64,000 bases of DNA from Flavobacterium sp. I-STPP5a. Lineage in GTDB: Bacteria; Bacteroidota; Bacteroidia; Flavobacteriales; Flavobacteriaceae. Made by a program: the position numbers and the translations under genes. How positions within the stretch are numbered: position 1 is the first letter of the stretch; every line of letters starts with the position of its first letter. Shown here one piece after another: positions 1 to 9,147 of the stretch. The stretch lies in assembly GCF_009764685.1 (NCBI RefSeq), contig NZ_VHLM01000077.1, positions 62,001 to 126,000 of the forward strand. The letters are read 5' to 3'. The notes beneath the pieces are model-generated. The model saw only the letters and a list, made by a program, of their open reading frames with translations, was not told the DNA's origin and did no database searches.

Positions 1-258
1 GATATGTTGTTTTTTGATGAGGCTACTTCGGCTTTGGATGCTAATAATGAAAAAGTAATTATGACTAAATTAGATCTTTTTTTCAAAAACAAAACAGTAG
101 TGGTTATAGCGCACCGCTTGAGTACCGTAATGAATGCAGATCAAATTGTAGTCCTTGACAAAGGGAAAATCATTGAAATTGGAACTCATTCGGAATTGGT
201 AGAACAAAAAGGGAATTATTTTGAATTGGTTAGAAATCAATTACAATTAGGAAATTAA
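1..258 (+). CDS. ABC exporter, C-terminal end of ATP-binding domain (partial)
   Basis: The gene starts before the window; about 85 codons are visible. They are the last part of an ABC ATPase domain: Walker B plus D-loop (LFFDEATSALD) and the H-loop histidine (VVVIAHRLS) are intact, while Walker A and the signature lie off the window. The wording of these motifs fits the fused permease-ATPase exporters (type I secretion, bacteriocin or lipid exporters). Only 5 bases separate it from a HlyD-family gene, so it is most likely the inner-membrane ATPase of a type I secretion or peptide-export system. Whether an N-terminal C39 peptidase domain exists cannot be seen. Substrate unknown. Confidence 0.85.
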   Translation, partial: DMLFFDEATSALDANNEKVIMTKLDLFFKNKTVVVIAHRLSTVMNADQIVVLDKGKIIEIGTHSELVEQKGNYFELVRNQLQLGN

Positions 259-263
259 CAGCT

Positions 264-1589
264 ATGGAAGAAAATAGTACTACTTTCGAACTAAGAAGTG
301 AAGAAGTTCAAGATATTCTTACTCGTGTTCCGCACTGGATGATTCGCTGGGGGACCGTTTTAATTTTTGCTATCATTGTGATGCTGTTTTTTGTGTCTTG
401 GTTTTTGAAATATCCAGATATCGTTAGTACAGAGGTGGTAATTACCACTAATATTCCCCCTGAGAAGATAGTGGCTAAAACTGCAGGAAGAATCGAGGCT
501 ATTTTAGTAAGAGATAAAGAAGTAACTACAGGAAACACAACACTTGCTATAATTGAGAATAATGCCAATTATAAAGATGTATTTGTTTTGAAGAACTGTA
601 TTGAACATTTTGATTTAAACGGAACTACAGAATTTCCTTTTCATTTACTTGGTAATGCACAATTAGGAGATGTAGAAAACGCGTATGCTGTTTTTCAAAA
701 AGAGTATATTACCCAGGAGTTAAATTCGCAATTGCAACCTTTCCAATTGGAAAATAATTCGCAACGTTCCGAGAATGCTCAGTTAAAAGAACGTTTGCGC
801 TTATTAGAACAACAAAAAACAATTAATGAAAGTGAATTGCAACTTCAAAAAAATGATGTCAATCGTTTTGAAATTTTATACAATAAGGGAGTTGTTTCTG
901 CGCAGGATTTTGAAAATAAAAAATTAGGATATCTTCAGGCTGACAAGAATTATAGAAGTTTATTGTCTTCAATTTCTCAATTAAAATCATCCTTGATTGA
1001 CAATACAAGGTCAAGTCAAAGCTCACAAATAAATGGAACAAGAGAAACTGTAAACCTAGATCGTAATGTTACTCAGGCTTTTTACCAATTAAAAAAAGCA
1101 ATAAAAGATTGGGAATTGTCATATACATTAAAATCCTCTGTTGAAGGAACTGTTTCTTTTTTGCAAGTTTGGAGCAAAAATCAAACTATTGTTTCAGGAG
1201 ATAATGTTTTTTCTATTATACCAACCGTAAAAGAAGGTTACGTTGGTAAAGTGAAAGCAGCTTCGTTAAATTCTGGTAAAATAAAAGTGGGACAAAAAGT
1301 AAATATTCGCTTAATTAATTTTCCAGATAGGGAATTTGGTGTTCTGAGCGGCAAAGTAAGTAATATTTCTTTGGTGCCAGACAAAGATGGTAATTTACTA
1401 ATTGATGTCTCTCTGCCAAAAGGATTGGTGTCTTCTTATAAAAAGCAAATCCCTTTTCAGCAAGAAATGAAGGGGTCTGCAGATATTGTGACCGAAGATT
1501 TAAGATTAATAGAACGATTGTTGTATCAATTTAGAGATGTGTTTAATGTACAAAGTCAAACCACTACATCTTCAAATAAAATTCCCTAG
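264..1589 (+). CDS. HlyD-family periplasmic adaptor (membrane fusion protein)
   Basis: A 441-residue membrane fusion protein linking an inner-membrane ABC exporter to an outer-membrane channel. A short cytoplasmic N-terminus is followed by one membrane segment (about residues 29-49), a first half of a lipoyl/barrel domain (about 55-100), a long Gln/Glu/Leu-rich coiled coil (about 155-250), and the second half-lipoyl and beta-barrel portion (about 295-425). It follows the ABC gene by 5 bases, so both are probably one operon. The last 26 bases overlap the 3' end of the convergent methyltransferase gene. The family call is firm; the exported substrate is not identifiable here. Confidence 0.85.
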   Translation: MEENSTTFELRSEEVQDILTRVPHWMIRWGTVLIFAIIVMLFFVSWFLKYPDIVSTEVVITTNIPPEKIVAKTAGRIEAILVRDKEVTTGNTTLAIIENNANYKDVFVLKNCIEHFDLNGTTEFPFHLLGNAQLGDVENAYAVFQKEYITQELNSQLQPFQLENNSQRSENAQLKERLRLLEQQKTINESELQLQKNDVNRFEILYNKGVVSAQDFENKKLGYLQADKNYRSLLSSISQLKSSLIDNTRSSQSSQINGTRETVNLDRNVTQAFYQLKKAIKDWELSYTLKSSVEGTVSFLQVWSKNQTIVSGDNVFSIIPTVKEGYVGKVKAASLNSGKIKVGQKVNIRLINFPDREFGVLSGKVSNISLVPDKDGNLLIDVSLPKGLVSSYKKQIPFQQEMKGSADIVTEDLRLIERLLYQFRDVFNVQSQTTTSSNKIP

Positions 1590-2277
1590 TTAGATCAATG
1601 TATTCTGAAGTGTATACGTGTCTTGCGGTTTCGATAATTAATTCTTCAATTGGAAAATGTATAGTTTTTTTTCGGCTAAAAGCCAATAAGGTACGTTTGA
1701 TTTCCGTGGTTGGTGTTCCTTTTAGTCGAGTGATTTTTAAGGGGTATAATTCGTATTCATTGGCTATAGCCAAAAAGCTTTCTTCTTCTTTGTAAGGAAT
1801 GATTACGGAGAATATTCCGTTTTCAGAAAGTAATAAGTCTGCAGCCTCAATCAATTCTTCAAAAGGCATGGCATCAGCAAAACGGGCGATATCGCGCTGC
1901 TCATTTTCCGTTTTGTAATCTTCTGTATAAAATGGTGGGTTGGAAACAATTACATCATACTCGTCTTCGGGTTCTTCAACAAATTCATCTAAGCCGGCAT
2001 GATAACAAAATAAGCGATCGCTCCATGGTGAGTTTTCAAAATTATCGGTCGCTTGTTCATAGGCGTCTTCGTCAATTTCTAAAGCATCAATTTGTTCAGC
2101 GTTGCTTCGTTGTGCAAGCATCAGGGCAATGATTCCAGTTCCGGCACCAATGTCCAAAATGCTAAAAGGATTATTACTTATAGGAGCCCAAGCGCCAAGA
2201 AGAACCCCATCGGTTCCAATTTTCATAGCACAACGGTCTTGCTCAACAGCAAATTGTTTGAATTGGAATTTAGACAT
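1564..2277 (-). CDS. trmN6: tRNA1(Val) (adenine-37-N6)-methyltransferase
   Basis: 237 residues, the usual length for the TrmN6/YfiC family, which methylates N6 of A37 in tRNA-Val. The SAM-binding motif I is LDIGAGTG (41-48), and the N6-adenine methyltransferase signature NPPFY lies at 113-117, preceded by VS. The N-terminal KQF...QDRCAMKIGTDGVLLGAW stretch is typical of the family. Its 3' end runs 26 bases into the convergent HlyD gene. It stands upstream of no obvious partner; rimM lies 116 bases beyond its start on the same strand. The alternative is a related N6-adenine rRNA or protein methyltransferase, which I consider less likely. Confidence 0.88.
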   Translation of the reverse strand: MSKFQFKQFAVEQDRCAMKIGTDGVLLGAWAPISNNPFSILDIGAGTGIIALMLAQRSNAEQIDALEIDEDAYEQATDNFENSPWSDRLFCYHAGLDEFVEEPEDEYDVIVSNPPFYTEDYKTENEQRDIARFADAMPFEELIEAADLLLSENGIFSVIIPYKEEESFLAIANEYELYPLKITRLKGTPTTEIKRTLLAFSRKKTIHFPIEELIIETARHVYTSEYIDLTREFYLKM

Positions 2278-2393
2278 AAGTAGTATTAGATTGTAGTGTG
2301 ATGAATTCTGGTCTTTGTGATAATCAACTAGAGATAATTGCAGATTTCGAGAGATTGACCACTGCGACTGACCACTGATTACTGCCTACTAAA
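2278..2393. repeat. Short intergenic repeat-like sequence (GACCACTG direct repeat)
   Basis: The spacer between rimM and trmN6 contains GACCACTG twice within about 20 bases (around 2357-2380) in a CTGCGACTGACCACTG context. A related ACTGCGACTG stretch occurs after ruvC near 25730. No coding potential is seen. It looks like one of the short dispersed intergenic sequences common in these genomes; function unknown. Confidence 0.35.
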
Positions 2394-2918
2394 TTATAGG
2401 TACATTTCGATCAGACCCTCTGGTAAATCCATGATTACTTTTTTGTTTTCACGATCTATTTTAACTAAGAAATGGTCAATCATAGGGATTAAGATTTCTA
2501 CACTACCATTTAAAACCTCAAATAAAGGTTGTGCTGTGGTATCATTGATAGATTCTATTTTACCAACGATTCCTAGGCGTTTGTCTTCAACTTCAAAACC
2601 AATTACTTCGTGGAAATAAAACTTGTTACCGGTAAGTTTTGGCAACATTTTTAGTGGTAAATACAAATCATTGCCTATCAATGCATCGGCTTCTTCTTCG
2701 GTATTTGTATCTTCAAAACGGATTCGTAAAAAATCGTTTTTGTGCAGCGAACTGCTTTCAATAAAAAAAGGAACCAAGTGTTTGTTGCATTCAACAAACA
2801 CTGATTCCAAGTTTTCGTATAACTCAGGTTCGTCCGTGTCTAAATAGGCAAGAACTTCCCCTTTGAAACTAAATTTTTTAGCGATTTTACCTAAGTAGAA
2901 ACAGTCTTCTTTACGCAT
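2394..2918 (-). CDS. rimM: Ribosome maturation factor RimM
   Basis: A 174-residue protein needed for maturation of the 30S subunit head; it binds S19. The N-terminal RimM beta-barrel (about 1-85, starting KEDCFYLGKIAKKFSFKGEV) is followed by a PRC-barrel-like half (about 95-174, with FYFHEVIGFEV and the LFEVL/ILIPMIDHFL pattern). It starts 14 bases after the rpsP stop codon on the same strand, the classical rpsP-rimM pairing. Complete, normal length, no missing parts. Confidence 0.95.
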   Translation of the reverse strand: MRKEDCFYLGKIAKKFSFKGEVLAYLDTDEPELYENLESVFVECNKHLVPFFIESSSLHKNDFLRIRFEDTNTEEEADALIGNDLYLPLKMLPKLTGNKFYFHEVIGFEVEDKRLGIVGKIESINDTTAQPLFEVLNGSVEILIPMIDHFLVKIDRENKKVIMDLPEGLIEMYL

Positions 2919-2932
2919 CGTCGCCTTCTAAA

Positions 2933-3478
2933 TTATGCTTCAGTAGTTTCGTTGTTTTCTTCAGCAGCAGGAGCCTCTTCAGCAACTTCTTCAGCAGCTG
3001 GAGTTGCAGCAGCAATAGCATCTGCTTCTGCTTGTGCAGCAGCAGCTAAACGTTTTGCATTTACTTCTTGTTCTGCCTTGAAAGCTTTAGCTTTATCAGC
3101 AGCTTGAGCTTTAGTCAAACCTTCTTTTTTAGCGTCAACTTTACCAGCTTTAGCCTCTAACCAAGCCGCTAATTTTGCATCAGCTTGCTCTTGTGTTAAA
3201 GCTCCTTTACGAATACCTCCATCAAGGTGGTGTTTCAATAAAGCACCTTTGTAAGAAAGAATTGCTTTTGCAGTATCTGTAGGTTGTGCACCATTGTGTA
3301 ACCATTTTACTGCGCTTTCAAGGTTTAACTCGATAGTCGCTGGGTTAGTGTTAGGATTGTAAGTACCAATTTTTTCTAGGTATTTACCATCTCTTTTTGA
3401 GCGTGCATCTGCAGCTACAACCCAGTAAAAAGGTTTTTGTTTTTTACCGTGTCTTTGTAATCTAATTTTTACTGACAT
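2933..3478 (-). CDS. rpsP: 30S ribosomal protein S16 with long Ala/Glu-rich C-terminal extension
   Basis: Residues 1-80 are the conserved S16 fold (MSVKIRLQRHGKKQKPFY, then RDGKYLEKIGTYNP). The total is 181 residues against roughly 80-90 in most bacteria. The extra 100 residues start with a Lys/Ala-rich helix-like stretch and end in an Ala/Glu/Pro-rich acidic tail (about 155-181). Extended S16 proteins are familiar in Bacteroidota; the role of the tail is unknown. First gene of the rpsP-rimM operon; a perfect -7 box lies about 50 bases upstream. Confidence 0.96.
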   Translation of the reverse strand: MSVKIRLQRHGKKQKPFYWVVAADARSKRDGKYLEKIGTYNPNTNPATIELNLESAVKWLHNGAQPTDTAKAILSYKGALLKHHLDGGIRKGALTQEQADAKLAAWLEAKAGKVDAKKEGLTKAQAADKAKAFKAEQEVNAKRLAAAAQAEADAIAAATPAAEEVAEEAPAAEENNETTEA

Positions 3479-3497
3479 AATCTTGTGATTAAATTTT

Positions 3498-3535
3498 GAG
3501 GTACTCGACCTCGATTAATTAAGGGTGCAAAGATA
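3498..3535 (-). promoter_or_regulatory. rpsP-rimM promoter -7 box and leader hairpin
   Basis: On the minus strand TATCTTTG (3528-3535) matches the Bacteroidota -7 consensus TANNTTTG. The predicted leader carries a short hairpin with arms GAGGT/ACCTC at 3498-3502 and 3508-3512. No well-placed TTG -33 element was found. The hairpin could be an autoregulatory site, but that is a guess. Confidence 0.5.
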
Positions 3536-3809
3536 CATTTTTTATTCCAAATTACTAATGTGATTTTTAAAATAATGTGAAGGAATAGGTTACGTGGTTT
3601 TATAATGATTTTTGGTAAATACATTTCTAGTTTTTTAGGAATTAGGATTTGGTAAATAATTTTTTCAATCTGTTTTTTTTGAAATGAAACAAGGTAGTTT
3701 TGGAAAAACAAAGACCAGTTTGTTTTATTTATTTCTTAGTTTTAAAAACACAAATTCAAAATAAAAACATAAATAAGCTAATATATAGTAGATTAGAGAA
3801 AAATAGCAG
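3536..3809. other. AT-rich divergent spacer between rpsP and the RRM gene
   Basis: About 270 bases of AT-rich sequence between two divergent promoters. An 80-codon reading frame on the minus strand overlaps the rpsP start, but its composition is that of random AT-rich sequence and I do not accept it as a gene. I see nothing else in it. Confidence 0.5.
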
Positions 3810-3817
3810 TACATTTG
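3810..3817 (+). promoter_or_regulatory. -7 box of the RRM protein gene
   Basis: TACATTTG at 3810-3817 is a perfect TANNTTTG match, 23 bases before the ATG at 3841. No clear TTG at the usual distance. Confidence 0.5.
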
Positions 3818-3840
3818 TTGTATTATTTAAATAAGTACAT

Positions 3841-4197
3841 ATGAATATTTTTGTTGGAAGCCTTCCATTCAGTATTGAGGAAGCAGATTTAAGAGAGTCT
3901 TTCGAGGCTTACGGAGCAGTTGATTCAGTTAAAATTATCTCAGATAAATTTACAGGAAGAAGTAAAGGATTCGGTTTTGTTGAGATGCCAAATGATGATG
4001 AAGCTCAAAAAGCAATTGACGAGTTGAACGGTGCTACTGTTCAAGGACGTGCAATTGTAGTAAACAAATCTGAGCCTAAACCAGAAGGTGAAAGAAGAAG
4101 TTTTAATAACAACCGTGGAGGTGACTCACGTGGTGGTTATGGTGGAAACAGCCGTGGTGGAGACAACCGTGGTGGTGGAAACAGAGGAGGATATTAA
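3841..4197 (+). CDS. RRM-domain RNA-binding protein, glycine-rich tail
   Basis: 118 residues: one RNA recognition motif (1-80) with RNP2 IFVGSL (3-8) and RNP1 KGFGFVEM (42-49), then an Arg/Gly/Asn-rich tail (about 95-118, repeats of RGG and GGY type). This is the layout of the small single-RRM proteins of cyanobacteria and Bacteroidota, which are often linked to cold or stress adaptation and thought to act as RNA chaperones in place of cold-shock proteins. It is monocistronic: its own promoter in front and a strong hairpin terminator behind. Specific RNA targets are unknown. Confidence 0.92.
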   Translation: MNIFVGSLPFSIEEADLRESFEAYGAVDSVKIISDKFTGRSKGFGFVEMPNDDEAQKAIDELNGATVQGRAIVVNKSEPKPEGERRSFNNNRGGDSRGGYGGNSRGGDNRGGGNRGGY

Positions 4198-4215
4198 TAT
4201 TTTTTTCTAGCTATA

Positions 4216-4250
4216 AAAAAAGGTGTCAATGAAAATTGACACCTTTTTTG
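4216..4250. terminator. Bidirectional terminator between RRM gene and leuB
   Basis: A perfect 14-bp stem (4216-4229 with 4236-4249; core AGGTGTCAA/TTGACACCT) has a 6-base loop and A and T runs on both sides. It serves the RRM gene on plus and the leu operon on minus, whose stop codon is at 4254. Confidence 0.9.
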
Positions 4251-4253
4251 TTT

Positions 4254-5315
4254 TTATAGGTTTGCAACAATCCAGTCACCCACTTCGCTTGTTTTATATG
4301 CTTTGTTTCCTTTGCTGACTAAATCCTCGGTTACTATTCCTTGTTCTAGTGAACTATTTACAACTGCTCTTATAGCTTCTGCTTCTTCTTTTAATCCAAA
4401 AGCGTCCTCAAACATCATGGCTGCGGATAAAATTGTAGCCAGTGGATTTGCAATATTGAGTCCCGTTGCTTGAGGGTATGATCCGTGGATGGGTTCGTAC
4501 AACGAAGTATGTTCGCCCACAGATGCTGAAGGCATTAATCCCATAGATCCTGATATTACCGAGGCTTCATCTGTTAATATATCACCAAATAGATTTTCAG
4601 TAATCAACACATCATAAGAATTGGGCCATTGCACTAATCGCATGGCTACGGCATCAACAAATTCATAGGACACTGTAACTTCTGGATAGTCTTTTTCCAT
4701 GGCTTGAACGGTTTCTCTCCATAGCCTGGAAGTTTCCATAACATTAGCTTTGTCTACACAACATAGTTTTTTAGAACGGCTCATGGCCAATTCAAAGCCT
4801 TTTTTTGCCAGTCGTTTCACTTCTGCTCTGGTATAGGTGCATGTATCGTACGCGGTTTCACCTTCGTCTAATCTTCCTTTTTTTCCAAAATAAATTCCAC
4901 CGGTTAATTCTCTTAGGAAAATCAAGTCGGTTCCCTCTATGCGTTCTCGTTTCAAAGGGGAATTATCAATCAAAGACGGGAAAGTAAAAGTAGGTCTCAC
5001 ATTAGCAAATAATCCTAATTTTTTTCGCATGAGCAACAATCCTTGTTCTGGTCGTACCGTTGCGGTTGGATCGTTATCGTATTTTGGATGACCAATGGCT
5101 CCAAACAGTACTGCATCTGCAGCAAGACAAATTTCATGGGTTTCATCTGGATAAGGAACGCCCACAGCATCAATAGCACAGGCACCTGTTAATGCTGGTG
5201 TCCAAGTGATTTCATGATTGAATTTTTTTGCAATGGCGTCAGAAACTTTTACGGCTTCGTTGATTACTTCGGGTCCAATTCCGTCTCCGGCTAAAAGGGC
5301 TATGTTTAATTTCAT
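4254..5315 (-). CDS. leuB: 3-isopropylmalate dehydrogenase
   Basis: 353 residues, normal length. It oxidises and decarboxylates 3-isopropylmalate to 4-methyl-2-oxopentanoate with NAD in leucine synthesis. Family marks are the N-terminal LLAGDGIGPEV, RPEQGLL..RKKLGLFANVRP, the FLRELTGGIYFG loop, VDKANVM, and the C-terminal DILTDEASVISGSMGLMPSAS and YEPIHGS. Last gene of the leuC-leuD-leuA-like-leuB operon, 111 bases after its neighbour; the transcript ends at the bidirectional hairpin just beyond its stop codon. Confidence 0.96.
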   Translation of the reverse strand: MKLNIALLAGDGIGPEVINEAVKVSDAIAKKFNHEITWTPALTGACAIDAVGVPYPDETHEICLAADAVLFGAIGHPKYDNDPTATVRPEQGLLLMRKKLGLFANVRPTFTFPSLIDNSPLKRERIEGTDLIFLRELTGGIYFGKKGRLDEGETAYDTCTYTRAEVKRLAKKGFELAMSRSKKLCCVDKANVMETSRLWRETVQAMEKDYPEVTVSYEFVDAVAMRLVQWPNSYDVLITENLFGDILTDEASVISGSMGLMPSASVGEHTSLYEPIHGSYPQATGLNIANPLATILSAAMMFEDAFGLKEEAEAIRAVVNSSLEQGIVTEDLVSKGNKAYKTSEVGDWIVANL

Positions 5316-5426
5316 TTTTTAAGTATTTTTTTATTTTAAGGATCAAAGGATCAAGAATTTAAAGGTTTAGAGTCAAAGCAATAAAGAAAAAACTTTAAAC
5401 CTTTTTTACACTGAGCCTTTGTGTCT

Positions 5427-6947
5427 TTAATCAGATATTACATTCAACATTTTTTGTGTTGCAATGATAGCTGCAACGGTCTGGTCAGAATCTAATCCTC
5501 TGGTTTTGAATTCTTTTTCATTATTTGTCCAGGTGATTATGGTTTCGCATAACGCATCAGAACTACTTCCTGGTGGGATTCGTACTGCATAATCTATCAA
5601 TTGAGGTAAATCTAAGTTCTTGCTTTTGTATATTTTGGCTAAGGCATTCATAAAAGCATCAAATTGTCCGTCACCTTGTGCATGTTCTTCTATGATTTCA
5701 CCATATATTTTTAATGATAAAGTGGTTGATGGACGCATGCCTTTTGCATGAGATAAGATATAGGATTCTACAATGATTTTATCTTGGTAGGTTTGGCTGT
5801 CTAAAACATCAGAGATGATGTAAGGCAAGTCCTCCTTAGTTACGGTCTCTTTTTTATCACCTAATTCAATGATGCGTTGCGTAACTAATTTTAAATCCTC
5901 GGGGTTTAATTGAAGGCCTAATTCCTGAAGATTCTTTTCTATATTGGCTTTGCCAGAAGTTTTTCCAAGAGCATATTTTCTTTTTCGGCCGAAACGTTCT
6001 GGTAATAGATCGTTAAAATAAAGGTTGTTTTTATTATCGCCATCGGCATGAATGCCGGCCGTTTGTGTAAATACATTATCACCTACTATAGGTTTGTTTG
6101 CAGGAATTCTATAGCCTGTAAAAGTTTCGACCAATTTACTCACAGAATACAAGGATGATTCTTTTACGCCAATTGCTATTTCCGGAAAAAAGTCATTGAT
6201 AACGGCAACGGTGCTTTCTAGAGGTGCGTTTCCTGCTCGTTCACCCATGCCATTTACTGTAACGTGTAGACCATGAATGCCTCCTTTAATCGCTTCCATT
6301 GCATTAGCAATGCTTAAATCATAATCATTGTGGGCATGAAAATCAAAATGAATCGAAGGATATCGAGTTGTGATTTTCGAAATGAATTCAAATGTTTCTG
6401 ATGGAATTAATACCCCTAATGTATCTGGAAGTAGGATTCTTTTCACGGGTTGTTGTGTCAGGAAATCTAAATATTGAAATACATATTCAGGGGAATTACG
6501 CATTCCGTTACTCCAATCTTCTAAATATACATTGGTCTCAATATTATTTTCTTGAGCCAAAGTTATGATTTGAGCAATTTCATTAAAATGCTGTTCGGGC
6601 GTTTTTTTTAATTGATGTGTTAAATGATTCAAAGATCCTTTGGTTAATAAATTTTGAACTTTAGCACCTGTTTTTCTCATCCATTCAATAGATAATCCGC
6701 CATCTACAAAAGTGAGTACTTCTATTCTATCCGTGTAATTTTGTTTATTAGCCCAAGCCATAATGCCTTTTACGCCTTGAAATTCTCCGTCGCTAACTCG
6801 TGCAGAGGCTATTTCTATGCGGTCAATATTTAATTCTTCGATCAATAATTGTGCAATGGTCAATTTTTCTGCAGCAGAAAAGGATACTCCTGAGGTTTGC
6901 TCACCATCACGGAGCGTTGTGTCCATTATTTCAATTTTTCTTTTCAT
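5427..6947 (-). CDS. 2-isopropylmalate synthase / citramalate synthase-type enzyme
   Basis: 506 residues from the chosen ATG at 6947. A TTG-initiated 7-residue extension is possible but the ATG gives the conserved MKRKIEIMDTTLRDGEQTSG start. An HMG-CoA-lyase-like TIM barrel holds the metal-binding DTTLRDGEQ and HFDFHAHNDYDLSIANA motifs and VNGMGERAGNAPLE. A C-terminal LeuA-type allosteric domain (about 370-506, with APPGSSS-like RIPPGSSSDAL) follows. It condenses acetyl-CoA with 2-oxoisovalerate (LeuA) or pyruvate (CimA). The position between leuD and leuB supports a leucine/isoleucine role, but sequence alone does not settle the substrate, so I give no symbol. Confidence 0.85.
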   Translation of the reverse strand: MKRKIEIMDTTLRDGEQTSGVSFSAAEKLTIAQLLIEELNIDRIEIASARVSDGEFQGVKGIMAWANKQNYTDRIEVLTFVDGGLSIEWMRKTGAKVQNLLTKGSLNHLTHQLKKTPEQHFNEIAQIITLAQENNIETNVYLEDWSNGMRNSPEYVFQYLDFLTQQPVKRILLPDTLGVLIPSETFEFISKITTRYPSIHFDFHAHNDYDLSIANAMEAIKGGIHGLHVTVNGMGERAGNAPLESTVAVINDFFPEIAIGVKESSLYSVSKLVETFTGYRIPANKPIVGDNVFTQTAGIHADGDNKNNLYFNDLLPERFGRKRKYALGKTSGKANIEKNLQELGLQLNPEDLKLVTQRIIELGDKKETVTKEDLPYIISDVLDSQTYQDKIIVESYILSHAKGMRPSTTLSLKIYGEIIEEHAQGDGQFDAFMNALAKIYKSKNLDLPQLIDYAVRIPPGSSSDALCETIITWTNNEKEFKTRGLDSDQTVAAIIATQKMLNVISD

Positions 6948-7033
6948 CGTTGTAAATTTGGAACCCAAAAAAATTCAGCTCTTTTCAAGCTAGGTTTTAG
7001 GATTTAAAATAGTGCTTAGTACTGTGTTTGTAA

Positions 7034-7630
7034 TCAAAAGGGGCGTGTGCTTGCAAACACTTCAATATCTTCTTTAATGTTTTGTAAGTAATCAATATCA
7101 TCAAAACCGTTTAGCATGTTGTTCTTTTTGTAGCCATTAATGGCAAAAGATTCTTGCTGACCTGTGGCTACTAATGTTATGGTTTGGTTTGGTAAGTTGA
7201 GTTCTAATTCAGTATTAGGATTTTCTTCGATTGCTTTGAAAATCGTTTCAGCAAATTCTGGACTCACTTGCACAGGCAAAACACCAATATTTAGACAGTT
7301 TCCTTTAAAAATATCTGCAAAAAAACTAGATACAACTGCTCTAAAGCCGTAATCATATACAGCCCATGCGGCGTGTTCACGAGAAGAACCAGAGCCAAAA
7401 TTTTTCCCGCCCACTAAAATTTTCCCGCTGTAGGTACTGTCATTTAAAACGAAATCTTTTTTGGGAGATTCGTCCGAGTTGTATCGCCAATCTCTAAATA
7501 AGTTGTCGCCAAAACCTACACGCTCAGTTGCTTTTAAGAAACGAGCTGGAATGATTTGGTCCGTATCTACATTTTCTATCGGCAGTGGTACTGCGCTACT
7601 AGTTAGTATATTGAATTTATCGTATGCCAT
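7034..7630 (-). CDS. leuD: 3-isopropylmalate dehydratase small subunit
   Basis: 198 residues, usual LeuD length. It forms the isomerase with LeuC that interconverts 2- and 3-isopropylmalate. Family motifs: PIENVDTDQIIPARFLK near the N-terminus, KNFGSGSSREHAAWA (substrate-binding swivel loop), and FKGNCLNIGVLPV. It lies 111 bases after leuC in the same operon; that spacer carries two GC-rich palindromic repeats. Confidence 0.96.
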   Translation of the reverse strand: MAYDKFNILTSSAVPLPIENVDTDQIIPARFLKATERVGFGDNLFRDWRYNSDESPKKDFVLNDSTYSGKILVGGKNFGSGSSREHAAWAVYDYGFRAVVSSFFADIFKGNCLNIGVLPVQVSPEFAETIFKAIEENPNTELELNLPNQTITLVATGQQESFAINGYKKNNMLNGFDDIDYLQNIKEDIEVFASTRPF

Positions 7631-7645
7631 TTTTATTTTTTATTA

Positions 7646-7742
7646 GCTCCCAACCCTCGAAGGGGAGTTGTTGGAGGCGAAAGTTTTTTTTTAATTGTAC
7701 TATTTATTTTGTTGAAAATTCTCCCTTTGGGAGTTAGGAGGC
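7646..7742. repeat. Two GC-rich palindromic repeats in the leuC-leuD spacer
   Basis: Two hairpin-forming elements are seen: 7646-7676 (CTCCCAACCC...GGGGAGTTG..GGAGG) and 7721-7742 (CTCCC TTT GGGAG plus TTAGGAGG). Both belong to the ACTCCC/GGGAGT type repeat also seen in front of dnaE. They lie inside the leu transcript and could modulate its processing or decay; this is inference. Confidence 0.55.
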
Positions 7743-9136
7743 TACATTAATTTTCTTGGATCTGTTAAAACTCCGGTAACTGCAGCTGCAGCAGCCATAA
7801 TTGGGCTAGCCAATAGCGTTCTTGAACCAGGACCTTGACGACCTTCGAAGTTTCTGTTTGATGTACTTACTGCATATTTTCCGGCAGGAACTTTATCATC
7901 GTTCATGGCCAAACATGCTGAACAACCCGGCTGACGCAATACAAAACCAGCTTCGGTAAGAATGTCTAGAAGACCTTCCTCTTTAATCTGTGCTTCCACA
8001 ACGTGAGAACCTGGAACCAACCATGCGGTTACGTTTTCTGCTTTTTTACGTCCTTTTACAATTTCTGTAAAAGCTCTAAAATCTTCAATACGACCGTTAG
8101 TGCAGCTCCCTAAGAAAACATAATCAATTGGTTTGCCTATCATCACATCATCTTCATTAAAACCCATGTAGGCCAGTGATTTTTTGTAGGTGTCGGCGCC
8201 ACCTTCCACTTGAGTTGCATTTGGAATAGTTGCCGAAATACCAATTCCCATCCCTGGATTTGTACCGTAAGTAATCATGGGTTCAATAGCTGCTGCATCT
8301 ATATTTAGTTCGGCATCAAAAACAGCATCAGCATCGGTTTTTAAAGTTTGCCAATATGCAACGGCTTTTGTCCAAGCTTCGCCTTTTGGGGCATATAATC
8401 TTCCTTCAAGGAAATCAAATGTTTTTTGATCTGGAGCTATCATGCCACCACGAGCTCCCATTTCTATGCTTAGGTTACAAACAGTCATACGGCCTTCCAT
8501 AGACATTTCTTCAAAAACATTTCCTGCGTACTCAACAAAATAGCCTGTTCCGCCAGAAGTGGTCAGTTGCGATATGATATACAATGCCACGTCTTTTGGT
8601 CCCACGCCCTTACTTAAAGTTCCGTTTACATTGATGCGCATTTTTTTTGGTTTGGGTTGCATGATGCATTGGGTAGCCAAAACCATTTCAACCTCAGAAG
8701 TTCCTATTCCAAAAGCGATGGCGCCAAAAGCACCGTGCGTAGAGGTGTGCGAATCTCCACAAACAATAGTAGCTCCCGGAAGTGTAATGCCGTTTTCAGG
8801 ACCTACAACATGCACAATTCCGTTTTTGGGATGTCCTAATCCCCAGTGTGAAATACCATACGTGGCTGCATTGTCCTCCAAGGCTAGCAACTGATTGGCT
8901 GATAAGGCATCAACAACAGGTAGGTGTTGGTTTATGGTTGGGGTATTGTGATCTGCAGTTGCAAAGGTACGTTCAGGATATAAAACTGATACATTTCTAG
9001 ATTTTAAACCCAAAAAAGCCACTGGACTGGTAACCTCATGAATGAAATGTCGGTCAATAAAAAAAACATCTGGTCCATCTTCTATTTTGCGCACCACGTG
9101 CGAATCCCATACTTTATCAAATAATGTAGTGCTCAT
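7742..9136 (-). CDS. leuC: 3-isopropylmalate dehydratase large subunit
   Basis: 464 residues, normal length, aconitase superfamily. The [4Fe-4S] cluster ligands are visible in [13 protein letters not shown] and [12 protein letters not shown]. Other family motifs are [26 protein letters not shown] and the N-terminal [11 protein letters not shown]. First gene of the leu operon; partner LeuD follows. A perfect 10-bp inverted repeat containing a -7 box lies in front. Confidence 0.97.
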   Translation of the reverse strand: MSTTLFDKVWDSHVVRKIEDGPDVFFIDRHFIHEVTSPVAFLGLKSRNVSVLYPERTFATADHNTPTINQHLPVVDALSANQLLALEDNAATYGISHWGLGHPKNGIVHVVGPENGITLPGATIVCGDSHTSTHGAFGAIAFGIGTSEVEMVLATQCIMQPKPKKMRINVNGTLSKGVGPKDVALYIISQLTTSGGTGYFVEYAGNVFEEMSMEGRMTVCNLSIEMGARGGMIAPDQKTFDFLEGRLYAPKGEAWTKAVAYWQTLKTDADAVFDAELNIDAAAIEPMITYGTNPGMGIGISATIPNATQVEGGADTYKKSLAYMGFNEDDVMIGKPIDYVFLGSCTNGRIEDFRAFTEIVKGRKKAENVTAWLVPGSHVVEAQIKEEGLLDILTEAGFVLRQPGCSACLAMNDDKVPAGKYAVSTSNRNFEGRQGPGSRTLLASPIMAAAAAVTGVLTDPRKLM

Positions 9137-9147
9137 TGTATAAATTT

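Noticed and set aside
3469..3711. 80-codon minus-strand frame upstream of rpsP
   Set aside because: It overlaps the rpsP start and promoter, and is Ile/Lys/Phe-rich as expected for translated AT-rich spacer.
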